Below, piece by piece: positions 37,552-48,600 of a DNA stretch of 64,000 nucleotides. The first letter of the stretch is position 1, and every line of letters begins with the position of its first letter. The translations under genes and the position numbers were made by a program. Below the pieces are notes generated by a model that had not been told where the DNA came from, did no database searches, and worked only from the letters and a program-made list of their open reading frames with translations. The stretch is from Drosophila pseudoobscura. Lineage: Eukaryota; Arthropoda; Insecta; Diptera; Drosophilidae. Where the stretch lies: the NCBI RefSeq assembly GCF_009870125.1, contig NC_046680.1, positions 7,750,001 to 7,814,000 of the forward strand, given 5' to 3'.

Positions 37552-39407
37552 AGGATACGGTGACAACGACAGTGCGTGGAGAGTACTTATATTGCGTAGT
37601 AGATGATGCGAGAACTGGCGACAACCATTTTAGTTGTGTGTGTAGCCTGCGATGCGAAACGCAATGTAGAGGAGTATGAAATGTGGGCAGCTGTTAGTTT
37701 GGCCAGGCTTAAAAGAGCACATTGGGGATACACATGGACATGGGAATGTTTGGTGGGTGTAAACGGAAGGCAGGCGTGGCGTGGCGTCGCAAAACCCCCT
37801 AAAGCATTACAAGGGTTTACCTTTCGATTCGTTTCGGTTTTTATCTTCCGAAATTATTCTTCGTCTGCTGCTCCAATTCCATTCACATTTCCCTGCCGAG
37901 ATAAGCACTCACTCACTTACACACAATACACACGCACAACCAATAAAACATACATATGCATATGTACATGTATGTATATACTCCTACCTACATATGTCTA
38001 TGCTTTTCCATTAATTTTATTTCTGTATTTATCTCTCTCTTTGTGTTTATCTCTTAGGCGGCGTCAGACAGGCAGCGACGAAAATTTACAATCCAAATTC
38101 TGATTTGGAATTCGATTTCATTTGATTCCGATTCTCACACTTTCTTTATAACGTTTTATCGTTGCTTTTTTTCTATTTATTTTACGCTTTAGTTTTATTT
38201 TTCAGCTTTCCTGAATGATATTTATTTGTCGATTGGCCTCTCTTTCCGTTTTCATTGTCGCTTCTTTTTCGGGGTTGTTTCTCAGCTCGCGCACATTTTC
38301 CACATTTCCCGAACGAAATTTCTTTTGGGTAATTTTACAAGAACAAGAACATGCTGCCCCCTCTCTCCTATTACAACAACTCTCCCCTCCTCCTATCACT
38401 GCTGGCTGTTCCCTCGTTCCCGTTCCATCCCGTTACAGCGTTGTTGTTGTATCTATAACAGTGTTGTATCTATAGCTCACACTCCCGTCTCCTCGGGCTG
38501 TAAAAAACTGCATCTGGAATTTACACCCCAACAGGGAGCCTTGCTGCAGATATTTTGTCCTCCTTGATGGGTCTCGCCACTAGTGCACTACACTTACTTT
38601 AACTTATTAGCCAGGAATTAACTTTTCCTGCCTATTTAATGACAATATCAATATATCAAGTCGCGTTTGTTGCTACATGCGTTTAAATGGCAACTACACG
38701 ACAACTACACATTTGCTACATAAAGGCAGGAAAAAAGAGGGTATGGACAATACACAAAACGGCCGAGAAATTGCATGCAAGATAAAATGCTACCCACTTT
38801 CTCAATATACTGTCCCACACGCGAGGTGAGGTTGGTACGAACATTGTAATTTACCTTGGCTTTTTTTGCCTATTGTCCATACCCTTTTTTAGAGCCCATT
38901 CAAAACAACAACTTATTTTTGCGTTGCATTAGTCTTATATTTAAATTAAACCTTATATTTACCGATTGAAAAACTAACTTGCCGGGAGTGAAATGTTATA
39001 TGCAGGCGCATAAAGTAAGATACCACATTATTTACTGATCTGGCAGCACAACGAACAATGCTATAAACACTGTTTCAAAATCAGCTATTTTATAGCTAGT
39101 TCTGGCTCTTTTTAATTAGATTTCGGATATACGGAAATTGCTATTAGGCTGAAATCTGGCTATATAAAATATATAGTATTCAACTAAGTTTTCTATTTTC
39201 TTTTGGAAATTCAGCCACAAAAACAGTTATATTTTCTTCTAAAAAGTTGGCAGCACTTGAAAGAGTGTATAGAAAATGACACTGCACCTTTTTCACTGAT
39301 CTGGCAGCTCGATTTATTTAGTTTTGAATTTGTAGCAGCCTCTTCGTTGAGTTTGAATTTTGTATTGCAGAATTTAGAAGTTTACAAAGCGCCTTGGGAA
39401 AATCCTC
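37552..39407. other. Upstream region of robo1 and 3' flank of DRC2
   Basis: No coding exon recognised; 5' untranslated exons of robo1 may lie here or to the right. Contains the foldback at 38731-38890, two copies of ACTGATCTGGCAGC (39034 and 39295) and a minus-strand AATAAA (TTTATT at 39313-39318), which probably ends the DRC2 transcript about 90 bases after its last stop. The rest is TC-rich or AT-rich. Confidence 0.5.
38731..38890. repeat. Foldback/MITE-like element with about 20-base terminal inverted repeats
   Basis: The left end reads AAAAAAGAGGGTATGGACAA and the right end, read on the other strand, AAAAAAGGGTATGGACAATA; the arms match over about 20 bases apart from a two-base gap. The 118-base interior is not palindromic and encodes nothing. 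Clear target-site duplications are not visible. A small non-autonomous DNA transposon or a chance-preserved hairpin are both possible. It lies about 1.2 kb upstream of the robo1 ATG. Confidence 0.55.
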
Positions 39408-42382
39408 TTAATAGGGCGACTTGTGCTTGAATGTGTCCCGAACCTGGGCTTTCCTCTGCTCCTCCCGTTTGTGGCTGTAATCCTGGAGCAATTTTTGCAG
39501 ATAGGCGTTGCAAAAGGCCATATCATTCTTATTTTTGCTCAAATAGGTATTCCGGACTCTAATTGGAGAGAAATCACGATAGTTCTTCACCGTTGTTTGG
39601 CGGTACTTTCCCAGGGGCACGGCCAGGTTCAACGTTCCATCCCGATTAAGGGCACACACGAGCTTCAGCAACGCCATGTCCATGTGCCCTCGAAGCGGCG
39701 TTTTAGCGCCAAAGCGCTTTGTAATATTCCAAATGTTATGCATGTTAGCCTAAAGAGAGAAAGTAATTTTGACACAAATTTCTACGATGCCCTCTCATTC
39801 CTGGCCAACTCAGGTCGTCCCCTTGCTAGATTCCGGGATCGAACCGCGTTGGAGAAGTTCGCCTCAAAGGCGGCCACTCGGCCACGGCTGGGACGAGATA
39901 TTGGAGGAGTGGGAGGGGGCGGGCGGCGGCCAGTGGGCAGGGCGCTCTTCACCTGCTTGGGCTGCAGCTGGAGACGCGTGACGCGATCCACAGACATGCT
40001 CTTGGGCCGTCTGGATAGGTAGTCGTGTATGTGGCTGTTGGAGCCATTTCCGATGTTCAGGTTGACCAGGTACTCCTGGAGTTCCGCCTTGAGTTGGCTA
40101 TTGGACGCCTCCAACCTCTTCTTCTGCTGCTTGAGGCAGGCCACGTCCACGGACACATTGTTGACGCGACGCCAGAAGGTGTCCATTTGCGGCACCACTC
40201 CTATCTCATCCTAGGGGAAGGCATATACGTATTAAGGGGCATTCCAAAGATTTACATTCGTACCTTGAGCAAGTCAGTAGATGCGTCGGATCGGTCCTCA
40301 ACTTCACGAATCTCAATGATCTCCCGCGACAGCTCGGGAAGGAGGAACATCTTTTCGCGCTGGGTTTCCATTTTCGCACAGACCGCCGACAGCTGAACCA
40401 AGGTCTCGCCCTTCCCGACGATTCCCTGCAGGGTCTCCTGCGCATTGTAGCTCTCCACGGACATCAGCTTGAAGGTCTGGTGATCCCTGGCCACCTCCTG
40501 CTCCACACAGGTGCGCAGCTCTCTGAGGCGGTCGGTTAATTGCTGCTTGATGGCCTGACGCTGCTCCAGCTGGGCCTGTTGCTTAGTGTAGAACTCCTCC
40601 GAGACGAGCCGAAGGTTTGCCAACTGATCGATCAGGTCCTCAATGTCGTAGGTTTGTTGGCTGATCTGCAGGGCGGCCTCCTCGTCGCGCTGCTTCAGAT
40701 CCACATATTCGGAGTAAAAGCCCTCGATGTGCTGGCAGTAGCCAGCGAGAACCGACTGGTAGTCCTGCCAGAGCTTCTCCAGCTTGGCCTCGCCACGGCT
40801 GGTGATCTGCTCCAGCTGCAGTTGCATCTGAAAACAGGCACGTAATCCGAGTCATAATTGATGGATGGCTGCATCCATTGTGTGTCAGTCAGGGCATCAA
40901 TTAGGGTGTCATTCCACAGTGCTATATATAAGGCTGGGCTGCTGTTCGTGCATTCAGTTTCCAAAATGATCTGGCTGATCTTATTCTGCCTCTGCTGTTG
41001 CTCTGTGGAGGGCCTCAAGTGCCGCGCCCAGGAGGGCTACGGCGAGGCGGAGTTAAAAAGGGTTGTCCGCAGCTGCATGCACCGCAGTGGCAACGACAAC
41101 GGCAACGGCAACAACAACGGAAATGCACCGGACGACAACGAGGACAACCGAGGTTATGGGAGGAAGGTAAATCGATACGACTATGGCCAGGAACAGGACG
41201 GTAGAACTAACAATGGCTACAGGTGGCAACGCAGCCTGAAGCAGACGGAGAACAGAAACAGCTCGGAGAGCGAGGGAGGTCAGTGTGTGGCCCAGTGTTT
41301 CTTCGAGGAGATGAATATGGTAGGTGACAGTATACTGCATTTCAGCCCATTCATCCTGTCTGACTCCTCCACAGGCGGACGGTAATGGCCTGCCCGATCG
41401 GCGCAAAGTCAGCTATATACTGACTAAGGATCTCCGCGATCGGGAGCTGCGTAACTTCTTCATGGATACGGTGCAGCAGTGCTTCCGCTACCTGGAGAAC
41501 AGTCGCAACAGGAACAATAAGTGCTCGCAGTCCAGGGATCTGATCAAGTGCATGTCGGAGTACGCAAAGGCCCAGTGCGACGACTGGGAAGAGTACGGCA
41601 GCCTGCTGTTTAATTAGAATGACACTTACACCGCTCTTAAGGTCCTCACACCGATCCAGGAATCGTTCGTGGCTGTCCTTGATCTCCCGATCGGTGGTCT
41701 CCTCCACCTGATAGAATACGCACTCCAATTCCAGCTGCTTCTGGGCGTGCATTTCCCGGAAGCCAGCCGAGTCCTGTTCCCATTCACCCAGAACCGCCTG
41801 CTTATCCTCCTCGTAGATATTCCGAAAGAACTCCAGCCTACTCCGGTGGATACCTAGATTAGATGGTTTAATAGTCAAGGGGTAAGGGTTTTGGGAAATA
41901 CACACAAATCTCACCAATGATACCGCTTATATTCTCCATGTGGGACTGCTGCAGATTCGCGTACATATCCTCCGTGGATCCGATGTGCGCTATGAGGCGC
42001 TGTATTACACTGTCCTTGCGCTTCAGAGCCTCCTTGAAGAAGGCCTCCACGTCGACGATTTCCCTTCGCAGCTCCTGAATCTTTACCTGCCTTAGAATGC
42101 TGCGCCACTCCTGATTGATTTTGGCCATGTTCAGCCGCCCGAAGGCGTCCTCCCGCTTGAGTTTGTTCTACGGAAAGGGAACATGACTAGAGTCATTAGA
42201 GTCCTTCTGGTTCAGGCCATCACTTGAGTCCAGTAGAGTACCTTCATGTACATCGCAATGAGCTGCATTTTCCGGCGCCTCGTCTCCTCTTCGGCGTCGG
42301 CTCGCATTTGGAGATAGCGGGCCCGCTCCTCCTCGGACATCTTGGCCAGCTTGTTGCCTTTTCCTTTACCCTTTTTGCCCAT
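39408..42382 (-). CDS. DRC2: DRC2/CCDC65: nexin-dynein regulatory complex subunit 2
   Basis: Coding exons: 42382-42242, 42167-41915, 41853-41630, 40827-40264, 40210-39953 and 39749-39408, all in phase, 593 residues. The N-terminus is basic (MGKKGKGKGNKLAKMSEEE), followed by the family signature KINQEWRSILRQVKIQELRR, which aligns with the KIN-QWR-LREVK-REL block of vertebrate CCDC65, then long coiled coils to about residue 480. The last junction uses donor CAG/GTGAAG at 39953 and acceptor TTTAG at 39750, both phase 0. Without that splice, translation would stop at 39782 (536 residues with a Pro-rich end). In cilia and flagella this protein pairs with DRC1 in the base plate of the dynein regulatory complex. 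The intron 40828-41629 contains an Obp gene on the other strand. Expression in testis and chordotonal neurons is expected. Confidence 0.88.
40923..40958 (+). promoter_or_regulatory. TATA box and initiator of the nested Obp gene
   Basis: TATATATAAGG begins at 40923, and a TTCAGTTT initiator has its +1 A at about 40956, a normal 31-33 base spacing. The ATG follows at 40966, so the 5' untranslated region is about 10 bases. Confidence 0.65.
40966..41617 (+). CDS. Obp59a: Odorant-binding protein, Obp59a-like, nested in a DRC2 intron
   Basis: Two coding exons, 40966-41319 and 41375-41617, phase 0, 198 residues. A signal peptide (MIWLILFCLCCCSVEG) is followed by LKC and a classical six-Cys OBP pattern with an extra pair: C1 in VVRSCMHR, C2-x3-C3 in QCVAQC, C4 in QQCFRY, C5-x8-C6 in KCSQSRDLIKC, and a final Cys in AQCDDW. 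The C1-C2 spacing is greatly enlarged by an Asn/Gly/Asp-rich insert (NGNGNNNGN) and a polar stretch. Insect OBPs are secreted into sensillum lymph to bind small ligands; D. melanogaster Obp59a is reported in the antennal sacculus and linked to humidity sensing. The whole gene, promoter included, sits in the intron 40828-41629 of DRC2 on the opposite strand. The exact orthologue is inferred from neighbourhood and unusual spacing. Confidence 0.8.
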
Positions 42383-42688
42383 CGCAAATCGTTTTTCTTT
42401 TTAAATGATTGCCCAAATCGACTTATCAAATTTCAAAGGCCAATTTCTGACTAATAAGGCGAGCGACAGCCTCGCCTCGGAAAATTAATAATAAATTGCG
42501 TGACGGCGTCGCTATGACAGTGCCACGACCCCTCGTCGACTGTCGTCAGGTCTGTTGCCATAATAATGGGCCCGAAATCAAATTAATGTCGGAGCATTGT
42601 GGGGGCCATTAGGTCTGTCCATCAATGGGGAACGGTGGGCCGGTATAAAGTCGGACCGGGCCAGCGAGGGGTTTCACAGTTTTCAAAA
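42383..42688. promoter_or_regulatory. Divergent spacer between DRC2 and a Plus-C Obp gene
   Basis: Only 306 bases separate the two start codons, which point away from each other. A TATAAAG at 42644-42650 with a TTCACAGTT initiator near 42674 serves the plus-strand Obp gene; no TATA box was seen for DRC2. Confidence 0.6.
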
Positions 42689-43411
42689 ATGGTGAGGGCA
42701 ACCTTTGTGATCTGCTTGGCTGTGGCCCAGCTCCTGGTGGGTAACTAAAATCAGAATAGAGCAACTGATTGATTTTTCACTAATGTAGGGGAGACTCTCG
42801 GCAATTCGCGTCCATTGCCGGCATGTGGAGCGCATTCATGAGGACCACATCCACTACTGCTGCAAGCATCCCGACGGGCATGACGAGGTCACCGAGATGT
42901 GCGCCAAGCAGACAAGTTTTCGACTACCTTCCACCGAGGAAGAGGCCATGGAGGATGTCACCGTGGACCAGGCCATGGTGGGCACCTGCTGGGGCAAGTG
43001 CGTCTTCGATCAGTACAAGCTGCTGGACAGCAACGACACCCTGGACATGATTGCCGTCCACACCCACTACAAGAAGTACCACAAAACGGATCCCGAGTAC
43101 GAGACGGAAATGCTGAACGCATTCCAGAAATGCCACTCCAATAGTGAGTTCAATTTCGCGAAGAAGAAGCTCTTAATCCATGTGGCACATCCTTTCCAGC
43201 TGAGGATGCCGCATCGCAGTTTCTGTCTCTGCCCATTGTGAGGGCCTTCGGCACGGGGAAATTTTGCAAGCCCGCCTCCAGTGTGATCCTCTCTTGCGTG
43301 ATATACAATTTCTTCCACAACTGCCCCCAGAGCCGTTGGTCGAATTCCACCGAATGCGAGGAGACGCGGGCCTTTGCCAAGAAGTGCAAAGATGTCCTAA
43401 CCACCATGTGA
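42689..43411 (+). CDS. Plus-C odorant-binding protein 1 (Obp58 cluster)
   Basis: Three coding exons: 42689-42736, 42789-43143 and 43200-43411, 204 residues. A short exon 1 gives the signal peptide (MVRATFVICLAVAQLL). The mature part has twelve Cys in the Plus-C order: VHC, YCC, EMC, GTC, GKC, KCH, KFC, SCV, NCPQ, ECE, KKC, with the Pro directly after Cys in NCP that marks this class. D. melanogaster has Obp58b, Obp58c and Obp58d at this locus; which one this is cannot be decided without alignment. It converges on Plus-C gene 2 and resembles it strongly (shared HIHYCCKHPDGH), so the two arose by inverted duplication. Confidence 0.9.
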
Positions 43412-43794
43412 GGAGGGGACTTTTAAGGAAAGTCTTCGAAAACACTTGAGAAAACATGCTTTTATGGGTACAGAAATGATCATTAAAGGATCATTGAAAT
43501 ATATAGATTGAAAGTTAAACATTAAAAGAGGATACATTCAATATCCGGAGGGTTTTTCCTATAACCTTTTTTCCTTGATTTTAAAAAAAATTTATTTTCA
43601 AATTTAGTACAATACAAAATACTGTTATAAAGCTAATCATATCAATATCTGTTCAATATAAGCGGAGCTATCGAATAATCGATGTTTAGAGAATGGTCCT
43701 TGTAGTTTACCTTTACTGATTCTCAAGAAAAACACGCACAAATGTATTTAAAATTGAATAAGATGCTTTTTTATATTCTTTACTACATATTCTT
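43412..43794. other. Spacer between two convergent Plus-C Obp genes
   Basis: Mostly AT-rich. TTTATT at 43591-43596 gives a minus-strand AATAAA about 200 bases past the stop of gene 2. Near 43660-43690 there is GAGCTATCGAATAATCGATG, of unknown meaning. Confidence 0.45.
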
Positions 43795-44505
43795 TTAAAG
43801 AGTGGCCAAAGAATCATGACATTTCTTGCTGAACGCTAGAGTATCCTCACACTCCTTGGTCTTGGACCAACGATCGGCTGGGCAGTTGTGGAAGAACTGT
43901 CTGATCACGCAGGCCAATACCACACTCGACTTGGGCTCACAGAATTGATGGGACATCTGGCGGAAGATGGGCTTCGACAGGAACTTGGAGGTGTTTTCCT
44001 CACCTTGGATAACAGGGATGTGTCAAGATGATCAATTAAGCATATGGTATATGGCACTTACTCTTGCCATGACAGTGGTCAAAGGCGCTGATCATTTCCT
44101 TGGCGTACTCCGAATCATCGGCAAACTTGGAGCTGAAGTAATTGCGCACCGCCTCCATGTCCAACTCTTCACCTTTCATGAAGTTCAGACTGCCAAAGAC
44201 ACACTTGCCAAAGCAGGTGCCTCGAATGGCCCGATCCGCTGTGATGTCCACCATCGCCTCCTCGGTCTGGCTGGGCAGCTGGAATCCCGTCTCCTTGGCG
44301 CACTTCTCGATGATGTCATTGTGTCCGTCGGGATGCTTGCAACAGTAGTGAATGTGCTCCTCGTTGATGGCCTCGGGATTTTCGCAGTCAATGCTAATGC
44401 CACTGGCGAACTGAAAAGCAAACTTAAGGACTCACAAATTAGGATATACGATTATCCGCTTACCCAGATCAGGCAGGCGAAAGTCAATAGAACTATAGGC
44501 TTCAT
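43795..44505 (-). CDS. Plus-C odorant-binding protein 2 (Obp58 cluster)
   Basis: Three coding exons: 44505-44464, 44410-44062 and 44003-43795, 199 residues, with the same intron positions as Plus-C gene 1. The signal peptide is MKPIVLLTFACLIW. Twelve Cys occur in the Plus-C order, including HIHYCCKHPDGHNDI, GTCFGKCVFG, and HNCPADRW with the diagnostic Cys-Pro. On its own strand a TATAAAAG box (plus-strand 44545-44552) and a TTCAGT initiator near 44520 lie just before the ATG. Secreted carrier of the sensillum lymph or another fluid. A long plus-strand frame over it is a shadow. Confidence 0.9.
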
Positions 44506-44759
44506 TGTTCTGCTTATACTGAAGTTATCTGCAGGTTCTGAATGCTTTTATAGAGGGTTGATAAATCGTCAGGAAATGGCGGTCCATCAAAATGTCTGTG
44601 AATGCGTTTCTACTCATTGTACTTGGACAGATTTAAAGTCTCATTTGTTACATTTAATTAAGCAATCCAATTACGTGGCCAATTTAATATTGAAGGTAAT
44701 TAGATCAGCGGATGTTATAAATTCCAACCGAACCTCAATGCGATTCCATTTAAAGAACG

Positions 44760-45542
44760 ATGGTTAACCGCACGAGTTGTTCCTGGCTGCTGCCTCTTCT
44801 CTTGGTGGCCATGGTCGCGGGGCAGGATTCTGAAGAGTCTAGCAGCATCTCCAGCTCCAGCTCCGGCGAGGATCTAAGTGAGGAAAAGTGCGGCAAGGAG
44901 GTGATTAGTAGTGGAAAATATTTACAGGGATAATCATTAACATACCATCTATTAACAGCGGAACGGCTGCTGCTCGGAGCTCTACATCGGGGAGGAGGAG
45001 GAGCTGGTCAAATGCTTCACCATTCACTCATCCAAGCTGCCACCAGACGGCGACAGCGATATCGGAAAAACCCTGCGCTTTCTCTCGGTTTGTATTTACA
45101 AGGATGTATAGATAGATAGTTTCCTGAACTGAATCTCTTTCAGTGTTTCGTAGAGTGCCTCTACAAGCAGAAGAAGTACATTGGAAAGAGTGACACGATC
45201 AATATGAAGATGGTGAAGCTGGATGCGGAGACCACATACGCGGATCGGCCCAAAGAGAAGGAGTACCACATCAACATGTTCGAGCATTGCCGCAAAGATG
45301 CTATGGGCATCTACAATATGCTGAAGGCGAGTCCCGGGGCCAAGGCCTTGCTCAAGAATGCCTGTCGGCCCTACCTCCTGATGGTGTTCCTCTGCCAGAG
45401 CGACTACCATCAGAAGCACGAGTGTCCGTACTTCCGCTGGGAGGGCACCGAAAAGGCCGGGACCAAGGACCAGTGCGAGGATGCCAAGGACAAGTGCTAT
45501 CTCATCGATGGCATAGCACCGCCCACGAAAAGCACGATCTGA
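44760..45542 (+). CDS. Plus-C odorant-binding protein 3 (Obp58 cluster, divergent)
   Basis: Three coding exons: 44760-44900, 44959-45087 and 45144-45542, 222 residues. After the signal peptide (CSWLLPLLLVAMVAG) comes a Ser/Glu-rich segment (SSSISSSSSGEDLSEE) not found in the other two. Twelve Cys are present: KCGKE, GCCSE, KCF, CFVEC, HCRK, ACRP, LCQ, ECP, QCE, KCY; the HECPYF keeps the Cys-Pro of Plus-C proteins. It is much more diverged than genes 1 and 2. It starts 254 bases from gene 2, divergently, with TATAAA at 44716-44721. An AATAAA at 45568-45573 lies only 70 bases before the next gene's ATG. Confidence 0.87.
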
Positions 45543-45643
45543 AAGTTGAAAGTTGTAATGTAGTTCGAATAAACGTAGGGACTTTCCCGTCACAACAGGT
45601 TACAACATAGTCGGATACACATTTATAGCGCTACTGCTCCGAA

Positions 45644-48600
45644 ATGGATTATCATGTGCGTACAGCGGACATCTATGACTTGGATGCAATCGACACACTC
45701 ATCCACTCGCCCACCGTCAAATGGTTCGGCAACATTCGCCCCAAATACGTGGAAAAGGCTAAGCTCTTCAAATGCTATCAGACCTACCGGATGGTGGTGC
45801 TCCATAGGGAGACATCCAGCATGATTGCCTATGCGGAGTTCCGCAACTATCCCGCGATCGATGCGCTACCCAGCGATTGCTGGCTAGAGTGGCTGTCCGT
45901 CAGATATTGGTAAATCCACGGATGAAACCCCACCGATTAACAACTGCTTATTTTAGACCCACTCCCCTGCAGCCTCACTATGCCGCTTAGTTTTTTGAAC
46001 ACGATGTTTTTTAACTTTTGTGTCTATAAGAGCGAGAATGATGACGCCATAGCCAGCATTCTGAGGGAACTTTTCTATAGGGAGAATAGGGTTTGGTTTC
46101 TCATCACAGTCAAGAATCCATCGATTGCCCAGCCCACCTACTATGTGGAGACGTTTGATGACTTGGAGAAGTATGCCGATGTCTACTATCCACGCGAGTT
46201 CTCCGTTGAGAACAACTTCAATACGCAGGAACTCTATATCGTCTATCGTTTTAAGCTAATGCGAAAGATCACCTACCGAAAAGCCTTGTAAGCTGATACT
46301 TTTGCTTAAAGCCATCTTAATCAGAAGCTTGGTATTGCAGGCCCGAGGATAATGATGACATTGTGGCAATACACGAGTACGAATATCCCGAGATGCGTGA
46401 GGAGCTGGGAGACTTTTACATAGCCGAGGAGATACTGCGCACGGATAGTGGGAGGGAGAAGAGTTTTCTGATCGTGGCGGAGACCGAGAACGACTGCCAG
46501 GAGATCGAAACAGCCGTTTTCATCTGGCTGTCGACAGACATCGACATCCGCTTCTATGTGACGAACTATGAACTGGAATCCTTTGGCAATCTGGTCAAAA
46601 CTATCGAGGGTCAGTCGGTCTATGTAGAGATGTTCAACGTTTCGTAAGTTTTCATCTTTAACAACAAAAAACAGTCTCCTGAACTTAGATACCCGGCCAT
46701 TAGCTCTGTCCAGGCCAAGAACGCTGCCTGCCTGTTCACCTCAGATGCCCTTGACGATCTGTCTGCCATGACCATTCTGGGCGGCTTGCAAAAGAACGAC
46801 AGTGGTCTAAGGTGCGCAAATTATTGACCTAGTCCTTTTAGCATATCCTAAAGACACGAGTATATCCGCAGCGTTTACAGTGGTGGAAAGGCGAAAGTCA
46901 GCTCCATAAATGGCAGAATTATTGAGGCTAACTACACAAGCGGATCGAATAGGTTCTTTATGCGTGAGAGCCTCTTTTCGAAAATGAAATACATCATTGG
47001 AAGTACGTCATCAATTGCTAATGAACGGAACATACACATATCTTTCTCCTTCCCTTTTTTCTTGCAGAACTTTCGAACTCCGAATACTACATTAGCAAAG
47101 AGCTAAAATCCATTAGTGTAGTTTACAGTGCCGGTATGCATCCACGGGGATCTGAGTTGGCCCTTGATGCGGCATCGAATGTGTTTGTCCTGAAGTACAT
47201 TGCGGCGCGCAAGGATTTTCCGCTGGAACGCTTGTTCAACAGCGTGGTAGCCATGTTCTGTGCCTTTCCCGACCGCGACTACTGCATGATGCTGATCTCG
47301 AAGGAAACCAAGTCCATACGCAGCCACGTAGAGGTGCTCAAATACTTTATGGTTAGCCACAACCGTTGTCAACTCTTAAGCATAGATGAATATTTATATC
47401 TGCAACTTCCCGTTTCAGCCAGTTGCCTCTCGCCCCAGTGAGGTGGCTAATCCGGAAGAGGTGTACATCACCCATCGCAGCACAATATTCGGGGAGATAA
47501 GCTTGTATGAACTGCAGAAGGAGGACGTCGCTGTGATTCAAGCCCTGGCCGTCGGTCCCAGTGTATCGGACGTGAAGTCGGACGGGAGCTTCGGCTCCTC
47601 AACAGGAAGCAGTTTCTCCTACACCTCCAAGATCAATGAGAGCGCTGAGCTGAAGAACGAAATTGAAGTGATCACCGCCGTCATGAAGGATGTCCTGGAG
47701 AATGAGCTCAGCGAGTTCGCCGTCTATACCATTCGGTGCGGCAACTCGGCCAAGGCGGCCAGGGAGAATACCGCCATTGGATTCGTGGTGCTACGCCAGT
47801 TTCGGAGCCACCATCATCTCCATTATCACTACCATCTGCCCAGGCACCAAAATTATCTGAATTTTTTGCGGGCCGAGATCATTTCGTTGCGGCTGCACCC
47901 CCTATTTATGATTAGTAGCGATCTGATATTTCGGGATCTGGCTATGAAAACGAGCTACCGGGATTATTACTTTGTTTCCTCGCCTAATGTAAGTACACGA
48001 CTTCAAGAGACTCCATGTCTACTATATAATTTACTCGCAGGGTCACCAGTTTACGAATGACCTGAAAAAGATGATGACAGTCGTCGAACCGAATCCCATG
48101 AAAAAGAGTCCGACCACATTCAGAGTCCCTAAGGAAGAAGATACTTTAAAGGAGAGACTGAATCTAACTGTGCATAATTTCTACCAGGATCACCTGATCA
48201 TCTATCGCCACAAATTGAACCCCACAAAATGGTTTGGCAATAGCGAGAGACTCGTAGTTATTGGCTTTACCGATGTAGCCAAGGCATTTCTGCGACAGCT
48301 GGTCTTCCAGTGGAACAGCAAGGAGTGAGTGGCATTGTAATGTCTTTCGCATAAGCTACCCAAAATCTCCTCGTAGTCACCAGAATTCAGAGACGTACAC
48401 CTGTTTGCCCCGCGTCCAGGTGACAGTGATCACCATGCCGGGAGTTGTGGAGGCCGAGTTCGACGGCATATTCCAGTGCCCATATTGCTGCAATTCTGGC
48501 AACTGCTACTTGTCCTTCCAGAACGTCTCGTGCTACGTGAGAGATGTGACTTTCCGCATGGATCTGCGCCACTGGGTGCACTTTGTACCGGGGAGGATTG

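Noticed and set aside
37603-38103. A 166-codon plus-strand frame upstream of robo1
   Set aside because: Pyrimidine-rich translation with no start context, no domain and no splice partner.
43967-44767. A 266-codon plus-strand frame covering Plus-C gene 2
   Set aside because: Antisense shadow crossing introns of a gene with a signal peptide, twelve ordered Cys and matching splice sites on the minus strand.
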